15,992 bases of DNA, taken from NCBI GenBank assembly GCA_964408165.1, contig CAYOYH010000017.1, positions 1 through 15,992 on the forward strand. Direction: 5' to 3'. Shown piece after piece: positions 1-5,669 of the stretch. Within the stretch, counting starts at the first letter, position 1, and every line of letters begins with the position of its first letter. Below the pieces are notes generated by a model, which saw nothing but the letters and a program-made list of their open reading frames with translations, had not been told where the DNA came from and did no database searches. The position numbers and the translations under genes were made by a program. Source of the stretch: CAYOYH01 sp964408165. Lineage in GTDB: Bacteria > Patescibacteriota > Saccharimonadia > Saccharimonadales > CAYOYH01.

Positions 1-7
1 GAGGACT

Positions 8-148
8 CAGGAAACAGGAAACAGGAAACAGGGAACAGGAAACAGGAAACAGGGAACAGGAAACAGGGAACAGGGAACAGGGAACAGGGAACAGGGAACA
101 GGGAACAGGAAACAGGGAACAGGGAGCAGGAAACAGGGAATAGGAAGT
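8..148. repeat. Heptamer tandem repeat, AGGRAAC-type
   Basis: About 20 tandem copies of a 7-bp unit, alternating AGGAAAC and AGGGAAC with a few single-base variants. No coding frame runs convincingly through it. It lies upstream of the rpsF promoter and is the largest of several period-7 repeats in the window. It is not a CRISPR array, because there are no unique spacers. Confidence 0.95.
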
Positions 149-331
149 AAGTGAAAAGTTGAAAGTTGAAAGCGGGAAACAGGGAATGGGGAATAGGGAA
201 TAGGAGGCGACAGGCGGCAGAGGCTAGAATTTAGGAGTTAGGAATCCGCAACTCCCAACTCTAACTCCCAACTCCGAACTCTCGGTTTCAACCTTCAACC
301 TTCAACCTTCAACCTTTAACCTTTAACCTCC
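149..331. repeat. Mixed heptamer repeats (GTTGAAA, GGGAATA, CTCCCAA, CTTCAAC)
   Basis: The period-7 pattern continues with other units: GTTGAAA near 157-171, GGGAATA-like near 181-212, CTCCCAA/CTCTAA/CTCCGAA near 250-283, and CTTCAAC changing to CTTTAAC near 286-327. Units on the left (GTTGAAA) are approximately the complement of those on the right (TTCAACC), so the two ends could pair. No gene is visible from position 1 to the rpsF promoter. Confidence 0.85.
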
Positions 332-371
332 CAATTTAGCCGTGGTCGGTCAGTAGTTTAAATTAAGCAAG

Positions 372-400
372 TTGACTAACAGAGGTCGCTAAGGTATAGT
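372..400 (+). promoter_or_regulatory. Sigma70-type promoter of the rpsF operon
   Basis: TTGACT at 372-377 and TATAGT at 395-400 are separated by exactly 17 nt, a close match to the housekeeping consensus. Transcription would start near 407, leaving a leader of about 90 nt before the rpsF start codon. This is the best forward promoter seen ahead of the six-gene translation operon. A second TACAAT at 406-411 has no matching -35. Confidence 0.75.
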
Positions 401-424
401 TTTTGTACAATATCAAAGATGAAT

Positions 425-488
425 CCTCAGCTTATTGCTGAAGAGGTAAATAGGCCAAAATGCATTTTTAGCATTTTGACCAAGGAGG
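425..488 (+). promoter_or_regulatory. Structured leader of rpsF with two hairpins and Shine-Dalgarno
   Basis: Two hairpins occupy the predicted 5' UTR. The first (425-446) has CCTC+AGC pairing with GCT+GAGG and a GAA bulge. The second (453-481) has an 11-position stem with one C/A mismatch around AAAATGC/GCATTTT and a 7-nt loop. It ends directly against the Shine-Dalgarno AAGGAGG (482-488), which serves the ATG at 497. In several bacteria the S6:S18 pair binds the rpsF leader to repress the operon; that this leader works that way is inference, and I do not see the published CCG bulge motif. Confidence 0.5.
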
Positions 489-496
489 AAAAACTT

Positions 497-931
497 ATGA
501 GAGACTATGAACTGGTAGTGCTTTTGCATCCAGACCTGGAGTTAAATCTAGATGGTCCACTAAAAAAAGTAACCAAAATTATTACCGATAACGGCGGCAA
601 GGTGGTGAATCAAGATATCTGGGGTAAGCGAAAACTAGCATACCCTATCAACAAAGAGAATTTTGCGATTTATGTGTATTTCGACATACAGCTAGAGCCC
701 GAGGCAGTCACGAAGGCGGAGGGGCTTTTCAATATTGCCAACGAAGTGATTCGATATTTAATCACCACCCCTGTCCCTGTTGAAGAAGAAACTAAAGACG
801 ATAAATCTGCCGAAGAATCTGACAACAAGGCAGAGAAAAAGACTGTCGAAAAAGAAAAAGCTGAACCTACCGTTACCGAAGACGAAAAGCCAAAAGTCAC
901 CAAGCCCACTAAGGAAAAAGAGGAGAAGTAA
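497..931 (+). CDS. rpsF: 30S ribosomal protein S6 with long charged tail
   Basis: Ribosomal protein S6 binds 16S rRNA together with S18 on the platform of the small subunit. The 144-aa product begins MRDYELVVLLHPDLE, the usual S6 first strand, and continues through NGGKV, WGKRKLAYPI and NFAIYVYFD, all typical of the family. The ATG at 497 is chosen over an in-frame ATG at 419 because AAGGAGG lies 8 nt upstream and the S6 fold starts here; the upstream 26 codons would read through the leader hairpins. S6 usually ends near residue 95-100. Here about 45 further residues are almost only Lys, Glu, Asp, Thr and Pro and are probably disordered. The stop is 2 nt before ssb. Confidence 0.95.
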   Translation: MRDYELVVLLHPDLELNLDGPLKKVTKIITDNGGKVVNQDIWGKRKLAYPINKENFAIYVYFDIQLEPEAVTKAEGLFNIANEVIRYLITTPVPVEEETKDDKSAEESDNKAEKKTVEKEKAEPTVTEDEKPKVTKPTKEKEEK

Positions 932-933
932 CC

Positions 934-1419
934 ATGGCTCAAGGATTCAATAAAGTAACTTTGATGGGGAACCTCACCAGAGACCCCGAACTCAGAACAA
1001 CTCCGAACGGCCACTCGGTTTGTTCGTTTTCCCTAGCGGTTAATCGCACTTGGAAAAATCAACAGGGTGAAAAGCAAGAAGACGTTAGTTTTTTTGATTG
1101 CACCGCCTGGGGCAAGACTGGCGAGACTATTAATCAGTACACCCAGAAAGGTCGGGCTTTATTGATTTCGGGCAGACTGAACCAAAGAACCTGGGAACAA
1201 GACGGTCAAAAACGCTCCAAAGTTGATGTCGTAGTAGAAGATTTCAATTTTATCAGTGATGGCACACGCGGTGGCGGCAGTAGCAGCAGGGAAGAACCAG
1301 CTTCCAGTAGCGCTACAGCCGAAAACTCTAAAACAACAACCACTAAAAAATCCTCGGAAGACGTCGTCATTGAAGACATCGATGACGAACCGGTAGATCT
1401 GAGCGACATACCATTCTAA
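934..1419 (+). CDS. ssb: Single-stranded DNA-binding protein
   Basis: SSB coats single-stranded DNA during replication, repair and recombination and recruits partner proteins through its C-terminal tip. The 161-aa protein opens with NKVTLMGNLTRDPELRTT, the conserved start of the SSB OB-fold, and the OB-fold extends to about residue 108. A Gly/Ser/Thr-rich linker follows, then an acidic end finishing in LSDIPF, the classical partner-binding tip. AGGAG within the last codons of rpsF serves the ATG, so translation is probably coupled. The rpsF-ssb-rpsR order is widespread in bacteria and supports all three calls. Confidence 0.97.
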   Translation: MAQGFNKVTLMGNLTRDPELRTTPNGHSVCSFSLAVNRTWKNQQGEKQEDVSFFDCTAWGKTGETINQYTQKGRALLISGRLNQRTWEQDGQKRSKVDVVVEDFNFISDGTRGGGSSSREEPASSSATAENSKTTTTKKSSEDVVIEDIDDEPVDLSDIPF

Positions 1420-1494
1420 TTCATGAGTATTTTCATGGCGTATTTCTTTGTCAAAACCTCCGATACTCCCTTGCAGTGTCGTAGCGCACAGCTC

Positions 1495-1516
1495 GATCCG
1501 TTCCTCGGATCTTTCT
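1495..1516 (+). terminator. Small hairpin plus U-rich run between ssb and rpsR
   Basis: GATCCG (1495-1500) and CGGATC (1506-1511) form a 6-bp stem with a 5-nt loop, followed by TTTCT. The 166-nt gap between ssb and rpsR is long for this otherwise tight operon. The element may be a weak terminator, attenuator or processing site that uncouples S18 from SSB. The T run is short, so termination would be inefficient. Confidence 0.3.
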
Positions 1517-1585
1517 CGAACTCCGCTCATGGAAAAACACACAAGAGTCTACATTAATAACCAGATTAAATTGAAAGGAAATATC

Positions 1586-1783
1586 ATGGCACACTACAGA
1601 CGAAAAAACGAGATAAAGCATTTCGATTATAAGGATTTCAAGACATTGCAACGCTACATTACACCACTAGGCAGAATTGAGCCGCGTAAAAAAACTGGTC
1701 TTCAGGAAAAGCGACAAAAACAGCTAGCTTCAGCTATCAAAAAAGCCCGACACCTCGGCTTACTGCCTTTTGTAGTTAAGTAG
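1586..1783 (+). CDS. rpsR: 30S ribosomal protein S18
   Basis: S18 is the partner of S6 on the small-subunit platform. The 65-aa product carries the family core: FDYKDFKTLQRYITPLGRI near residues 13-31, then RKKTGLQEKRQKQLASAIKKAR and the ending LGLLPFVVK, which matches the usual S18 C-terminus. The ATG at 1586 is preceded by AAAGGAA at a good distance. An in-frame upstream start at 1448 would add 46 residues with no S18 similarity and is rejected. The N-terminus is short for S18, whose extensions vary. It ends 10 nt before the next gene. Confidence 0.95.
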   Translation: MAHYRRKNEIKHFDYKDFKTLQRYITPLGRIEPRKKTGLQEKRQKQLASAIKKARHLGLLPFVVK

Positions 1784-1793
1784 ACTAGTAACG

Positions 1794-2747
1794 ATGAATA
1801 AATCAGCAACCAGAGGCAAATCTCCATACCACAAGGAGTCGTTCATAAACACTCCTGATGGGCACGAGATTTGGTATGGAGTTGCTGGCAACCCCGACGG
1901 AGTTCCAGTCGTTAGTCTCCACGGAGGCCCTGGTTCAAGTAGCAAGATCGAGTACTTGGACAGCCTAGACGTAGAGTCTATGAAGGTAGTGCAGATTGAT
2001 CAGAGAGGCTGTGGAAAAAGCAAGCCGATAGGTATGCTCGAAAATAACACGACTACTAGGCTGCTTGAGGATATCGAGAGAGTTCGCAAAGAGTTAAAGA
2101 TTGATAAATGGGTAGTCAGCGCCGGTAGTTGGGGTAGTACGCTCGCCTTATTGTATGCCGAAAAACACCCAGCTAGTGTCATGGCGCTATCGCTATCGTC
2201 GATTTTTCTTGGCAGAAAGCAGGATATTTCGTGGCTTTTTTCCAGTAGTGGCGCCGGAAATATTTTCCCAGATGAATGGGCGGAATTTAATCGTATATTA
2301 GACCAATCTGGAGTTGCGGGTGAAGACTGGATGAGCCAATCGCTTAATCTCATCACCACTAAATCAAACAAAACAGTGAAAAAAATAGTGGCGGGGATAG
2401 GGAATTATGAAAATTCTTTAGACGGCACCCTTGTTTCACGCAAGACCCCAGAGGAGATAGAAAAATCGGACATAGCTAGCATCGCAATATTTTTACATTA
2501 CATGGTGCACAATCTGTTCATAAAGGACGGTCAAATTATTGATGAAATTAATAAAATCAACAAAATTCCTACTGTAATAATTCATGGCAGATACGACATA
2601 GTCTGCCCTCTTTCCCAGGCATTCCTTCTCGACAGCAGTCTCAGTAAGTCCGAGTTGAGTATTTCGTCTTACAGTGGGCATGGTATAGTTCCGGAAAGCA
2701 GAAAACTCCTAAAACAAATGACTACAAATATGGTTAGGAGTTTATAA
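1794..2747 (+). CDS. Prolyl iminopeptidase-like alpha/beta hydrolase
   Basis: Probable prolyl aminopeptidase (peptidase family S33), which removes N-terminal proline from peptides in the cytoplasm. The 317-aa sequence shows HGGPG (43-47, oxyanion-hole motif), DQRGCGKS (69-76) and the nucleophile elbow GSWGS with Ser112. Catalytic Asp268 lies in GRYDIVCP and His296 in SGHGIVP. Length fits the family (about 310-320 aa). No signal peptide or membrane segment is seen. The start lies 10 nt after rpsR and has no strong Shine-Dalgarno. The stop codon directly abuts the efp ATG. HGGPG and GSWGS together favour the proline-iminopeptidase group, but another aminopeptidase or hydrolase specificity cannot be excluded. 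Confidence 0.85.
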   Translation: MNKSATRGKSPYHKESFINTPDGHEIWYGVAGNPDGVPVVSLHGGPGSSSKIEYLDSLDVESMKVVQIDQRGCGKSKPIGMLENNTTTRLLEDIERVRKELKIDKWVVSAGSWGSTLALLYAEKHPASVMALSLSSIFLGRKQDISWLFSSSGAGNIFPDEWAEFNRILDQSGVAGEDWMSQSLNLITTKSNKTVKKIVAGIGNYENSLDGTLVSRKTPEEIEKSDIASIAIFLHYMVHNLFIKDGQIIDEINKINKIPTVIIHGRYDIVCPLSQAFLLDSSLSKSELSISSYSGHGIVPESRKLLKQMTTNMVRSL

Positions 2748-3308
2748 ATGTACAGCATCACTGATTTAAAAAAAGGAACGCTAATCCAGCTGGAAGGTAA
2801 ACCTTACAAGGTGGTTGACTATGCCCAAAAACAGCTAGGGCGGGGTGGTTCGATTGTGAATACCAAGCTCAAAAATCTTTTGGACGGCTCAGTTATTCCC
2901 AAGACCTTCAAAGGTCAGGAAAAAATTGAACCGGCTGATGTGGTAAACAGCAAACTCCAATTTCTATACAAAGACGGCGAAACACTGCATTTTATGGATG
3001 AATCGTCGTATGAACAGTTTGAGCTGGACATTAGCGATGTATTTGGCAATCAATTTCTCAAAGACGGCCTGAGCGTTACCGCTCAGTTGTACAACGGAAG
3101 AGTGATCAATGTGGAGCTACCAGTTAAAATCTCGCTAAAAGTGCTTAGCACTCCAGATGTCGTCAAGGGGGATACCCAGTCAACGGTTATGAAGCAAGCT
3201 GATTTAGAAACAGGAACGAGCGTTCAAGTACCAATTTTTATTAAAACAGGTGACAATATCATTGTAGACACAAGGGACGGCTCCTATGTCGAAAGAGAAA
3301 AGCGCTAA
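2748..3308 (+). CDS. efp: Elongation factor P
   Basis: EF-P enters the ribosomal E site and relieves stalling on consecutive prolines. The 186-aa length is standard. Domain I starts MYSITDLKKGTLIQLEGKPYKVVDY. The loop that reaches the peptidyl-transferase centre reads QLGRGGS, with Arg at residue 32 where enterobacterial EF-P has a modified Lys. The OB domains follow, with KTFK near residue 53, and the C-terminus has GDNIIVDTRDGSYVER, the EF-P signature region. TAGGAG lies 7 nt before the ATG, which follows the previous stop with no gap. The 3' end overlaps tlyA by 23 nt. No EF-P modification gene (earP, epmA/epmB) is in the window. Confidence 0.96.
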   Translation: MYSITDLKKGTLIQLEGKPYKVVDYAQKQLGRGGSIVNTKLKNLLDGSVIPKTFKGQEKIEPADVVNSKLQFLYKDGETLHFMDESSYEQFELDISDVFGNQFLKDGLSVTAQLYNGRVINVELPVKISLKVLSTPDVVKGDTQSTVMKQADLETGTSVQVPIFIKTGDNIIVDTRDGSYVEREKR

Positions 3309-3858
3309 ATATGTATCCAGAGCAGGAGACAAACTTGCTTCCGTGGCAGCAGGTCTTAAGCTAGATTTCAAAAATAAAGTCGTTTTAGATGTTGGTTCTT
3401 CGACTGGAGGTTTCACAGACTATGCCTTGCAAAGTGGAGCAAGAAAAGTTGTAGCAGTGGAGCTTGGCACCAACCAAATGCACCCAAAATTGCGCCACGA
3501 TCCACGCGTTGGACTGCACGAAAAGACTGATATTTTGGACTACAAACCGTCTGAGAATTTTGACATAATTTTGATGGATTTATCCTTCGTTTCACTTCGG
3601 AAAATATTGCCCACAATTACACAAATTGCCAATAAAAATACAGAAATTGTAGCCTTATTCAAACCGCAATTTGAAGCCCAAGAATCACAAAAAAACAGAG
3701 GTGTAATCAAAAATAATGTCATTCGCAGAGAACTCATGAGAGATTTTGAAATCTGGGTAAAAAAGTTGTTCATTGTTGTGTCTAAAATGGATTCTCAAGT
3801 CGCGGGAGCTAAAGGAAATCAAGAAAGATTTTATTTGCTAGAACTAGTTGTTCCTTAA
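3286..3858 (+). CDS. tlyA: TlyA-type rRNA 2'-O-methyltransferase lacking S4 domain
   Basis: TlyA-family enzymes use S-adenosylmethionine to methylate ribose 2'-OH groups of rRNA and carry an FtsJ-like Rossmann fold. The 190-aa protein has YVSRAGDKL (9-17, catalytic Lys16), SAM loop DVGSSTGG (35-42), Asp97 in MDLSFVSL, Lys125 in LFKPQFE and Glu180 in GNQERF, matching a K-D-K-E set. Usual TlyA proteins are about 240-270 aa with an N-terminal S4 RNA-binding domain. It is absent here, and the start already overlaps efp by 23 nt, so it was not missed by start choice. AAGGGA precedes the ATG. rRNA target is not predictable. A partial second copy lies at 5056-5212. Confidence 0.88.
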   Translation: MSKEKSAKYVSRAGDKLASVAAGLKLDFKNKVVLDVGSSTGGFTDYALQSGARKVVAVELGTNQMHPKLRHDPRVGLHEKTDILDYKPSENFDIILMDLSFVSLRKILPTITQIANKNTEIVALFKPQFEAQESQKNRGVIKNNVIRRELMRDFEIWVKKLFIVVSKMDSQVAGAKGNQERFYLLELVVP

Positions 3859-3965
3859 TGAAGCCGTAGTATTTATTGATTGTTTCAGTAAGAAATAGGG
3901 TGAAGCGACAAGGAGACAAAGATTGTCTTCAATTTTAGCTCATCTTGAGTTAAAGTAGTAGCTAG

Positions 3966-4883
3966 ATGACGTTCACAAGACTAATCTCACTTTATAAATA
4001 CTATGTAATTCTGCTTTTCGTTCTTTTGGTTGTTTATGCACTCGGACTCGTAAGTCCAACTGAGGAAATGAAGGAAATTGGCAGAATAATACTAATCCCC
4101 GCAACCTTTTTGTACGGCATTTTTGCAGGCTTTTATATTTCCATTGCTGTAGGCGAGAATTCGCATATGCGTGAAACTACTCTTTCGGAAATAGGGTCTT
4201 TGTCCGTACTAGTATCCACCCTAAGAGTAGTAGATGAAAAAATCCAAAAGCAATTCATTGAAGATGTCGATCAGTACGTTCAACAGGTTCTTGAATATGA
4301 AGCACTGGAGGCTATGGTTGGAAGTGAGCAACAGTACGCGGCCATGAAAGCGACCATCGGCAAGCTTGGTATGGGCAAAGTCTCGCAGCCATTGATGCTG
4401 AAGAAAGTGTATGACGCTTTTGACACTCTTTATGACGCGAGACAGAGAAGGTACATGATAAGCGACAACATCATAAACGGTCTTGCCTGGGTCATCCTAA
4501 CATCTTTAAGTGTAATGATAATTACAGGGTTTTTGCTGCAATCTCCAAATAATTTGATTTATGACGGGCTCATTCTCTTAGCCAGCGCAGCTATCTTGAT
4601 TATAATGATTACAATCTACGAGATAGACAACTTCGTGTACAGAGAAAACCACGATGTTTTTATGCAGTACCGCGTTTTGTATAAAGACATAGGGTTAACA
4701 CCATACTATCCTTACGAATCGGTAAAATACCGAAGAGCAATTCCGGTAACTGAAGATCTTAGAATTGGATATCTAGCAAGCGATGGAGTCCGGAAAATTA
4801 TTAACTACGGGCCAATGCCAAACAAACAACTACTGAGTACTATCGAAAAAGACTTCCGGAAACTTAACGCGACTGTGCATTAA
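3966..4883 (+). CDS. Four-helix membrane protein, unknown (DUF4239-like architecture)
   Basis: Not recognised with certainty. The 305-aa protein has two N-terminal hydrophobic helices (about residues 12-30 and 42-62), a long soluble helical region (about 66-170) rich in Glu, Gln and Lys, and two more hydrophobic helices (about 173-194 and 199-220). A conserved-looking YEIDNFVYRENH and a soluble tail of about 75 residues follow. Two helix pairs around a helical segment, with a D-N-F/P-type motif after the last helix, resemble DUF4239/bestrophin-like proteins; this is a weak inference. No good Shine-Dalgarno is visible and it starts 107 nt after tlyA. Its 3' end overlaps a decayed ychF fragment on the other strand, so it probably arrived with, or was preserved by, the local duplication. 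Confidence 0.7.
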   Translation: MTFTRLISLYKYYVILLFVLLVVYALGLVSPTEEMKEIGRIILIPATFLYGIFAGFYISIAVGENSHMRETTLSEIGSLSVLVSTLRVVDEKIQKQFIEDVDQYVQQVLEYEALEAMVGSEQQYAAMKATIGKLGMGKVSQPLMLKKVYDAFDTLYDARQRRYMISDNIINGLAWVILTSLSVMIITGFLLQSPNNLIYDGLILLASAAILIIMITIYEIDNFVYRENHDVFMQYRVLYKDIGLTPYYPYESVKYRRAIPVTEDLRIGYLASDGVRKIINYGPMPNKQLLSTIEKDFRKLNATVH

Positions 4884-5049
4884 ACTTAAACTCAACTATA
4901 TCGCTATTCTGCATTAAGGTAGTTTTCACCTTCCATGCGGAGTTTGCCGGCGGTTTTGACGGTGTTCCAATTGTTGGGGTGGCCACTAAATCGTCGTAGC
5001 TAGCGATGTCAGCCATGATGAAGCTTTTTTCAAAGTCCCCGTGAACCAC
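4864..5049 (-). pseudogene. 3' fragment of a second ychF
   Basis: Leftward reading gives a 61-residue stretch that aligns with the last 57 residues of the intact YchF at 5639-6712. Shared blocks are HGDFEK.FIMADI.SYDDLV and VEFKFN, which belong to the TGS domain. The rest of the GTPase is missing upstream, so this cannot work as YchF. Nucleotide similarity to the intact gene is clear but moderate. The frame runs three codons past the normal YchF end (QSR) and its stop lies inside the 3' end of the opposing membrane-protein gene. It abuts a tlyA fragment at a junction near 5046-5056. Confidence 0.88.
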
Positions 5050-5055
5050 AGAGAG

Positions 5056-5212
5056 ACAGAGGTGTAATCAAAAACAACGCTATTCGTAGAGAGCTTATGG
5101 GAGATTTTGAGGGCTGGGTAAAAAAGTTGCTCATTGTTGTGTCTAAAATGGATTCTCAAGTCGCGGGAGCTAAAGGAAATCAAGAAAGATTCTACAAACT
5201 CAAAATTGCATA
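5056..5212 (+). pseudogene. 3' fragment of a second tlyA
   Basis: This stretch matches the last third of the intact tlyA (3695-3832), from RGVIKNN to QERFY, about nine bases in ten. Within it, 5132-5191 is identical to 3771-3830 over 60 bp, whereas the preceding 75 bp hold about a dozen differences. The frame remains open to a stop at 5212 with a different last few residues (KLKIA). There is no start codon and no SAM-binding half, so it is a non-functional remnant. The abrupt change from diverged to identical sequence suggests gene conversion with the intact copy. Confidence 0.9.
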
Positions 5213-5314
5213 ACCGTAACTTGTGAGCGAGGGCCAACATTGGCTAAGCGTGTAGCTTATAGGGCTATAAGAAAAAGCTATAAAGACTGCTCGGTTATCA
5301 ATAATCTATATGTT
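5213..5314. other. Spacer between tlyA fragment and palindrome
   Basis: No gene is supported here. A TTG-initiated frame of 84 codons (5240-5494) runs into the palindrome and is not credible. The bases just before 5315 show a faint resemblance to the ychF 3' end, starting at TAAAGACT near 5281. Confidence 0.4.
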
Positions 5315-5669
5315 GAATTTCTCAAACTCAATCTACAATTTCTGCAGTGTGACGCCAAAGGTCAACGACTGTTCACGATTTTTTCTCTCCTTGATTGTAG
5401 CTATAGCCATAGCAATCCCAATACAAAAGCTGTAAATTCCTGGCGATGGATTACTAAGGCTAAAAACCTACTTCTCCGAGGGAGGCATATCTAGTGATAT
5501 GTCGAGTGAGGAAAGTAGGTTTTTGGTCAGTAAGGCGCGCATAGGAAATGCAGCTTTTGTATTGGGATTGCTATATGTTTCGTCGAGAGAAAATCCATGC
5601 TCAATCTTGGTTGCTGCGATGCCGTCAAACTGCAGAAATTACACATTGAACTTGAATTCCACCACATCG
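5315..5669. repeat. Large imperfect palindrome (about 175-bp arms) reaching into ychF
   Basis: The left arm (5315-5491) and the reverse complement of the right arm (5496-5669) are alignable along their whole length. Perfect segments include 24 bp (5409-5432 with 5551-5574), 12 bp (5462-5473 with 5513-5524), 10 bp (5337-5346 with 5631-5640) and the central CATATC-TAGT-GATATG (5486-5501). The loop is only 4 nt. The outer right arm contains the last codons and stop of ychF, so the left arm carries an inverted, decayed copy of that 3' end. As RNA it would fold into one long hairpin and could act as a terminator for ychF; as DNA it could extrude a cruciform. Confidence 0.9.

Noticed and set aside
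8..148. CRISPR-like array of AACAGGG repeats
   Set aside because: The repeats are 7-bp and directly adjacent; there are no unique spacers and no cas genes.
419..496. Upstream in-frame start for rpsF
   Set aside because: It would translate the leader hairpins, has no Shine-Dalgarno, and adds residues unlike S6; the ATG at 497 has AAGGAGG.
1448..1585. Upstream in-frame start for rpsR
   Set aside because: The extra 46 residues have no S18 similarity, and the ATG at 1586 has a ribosome-binding site and the family N-terminus.
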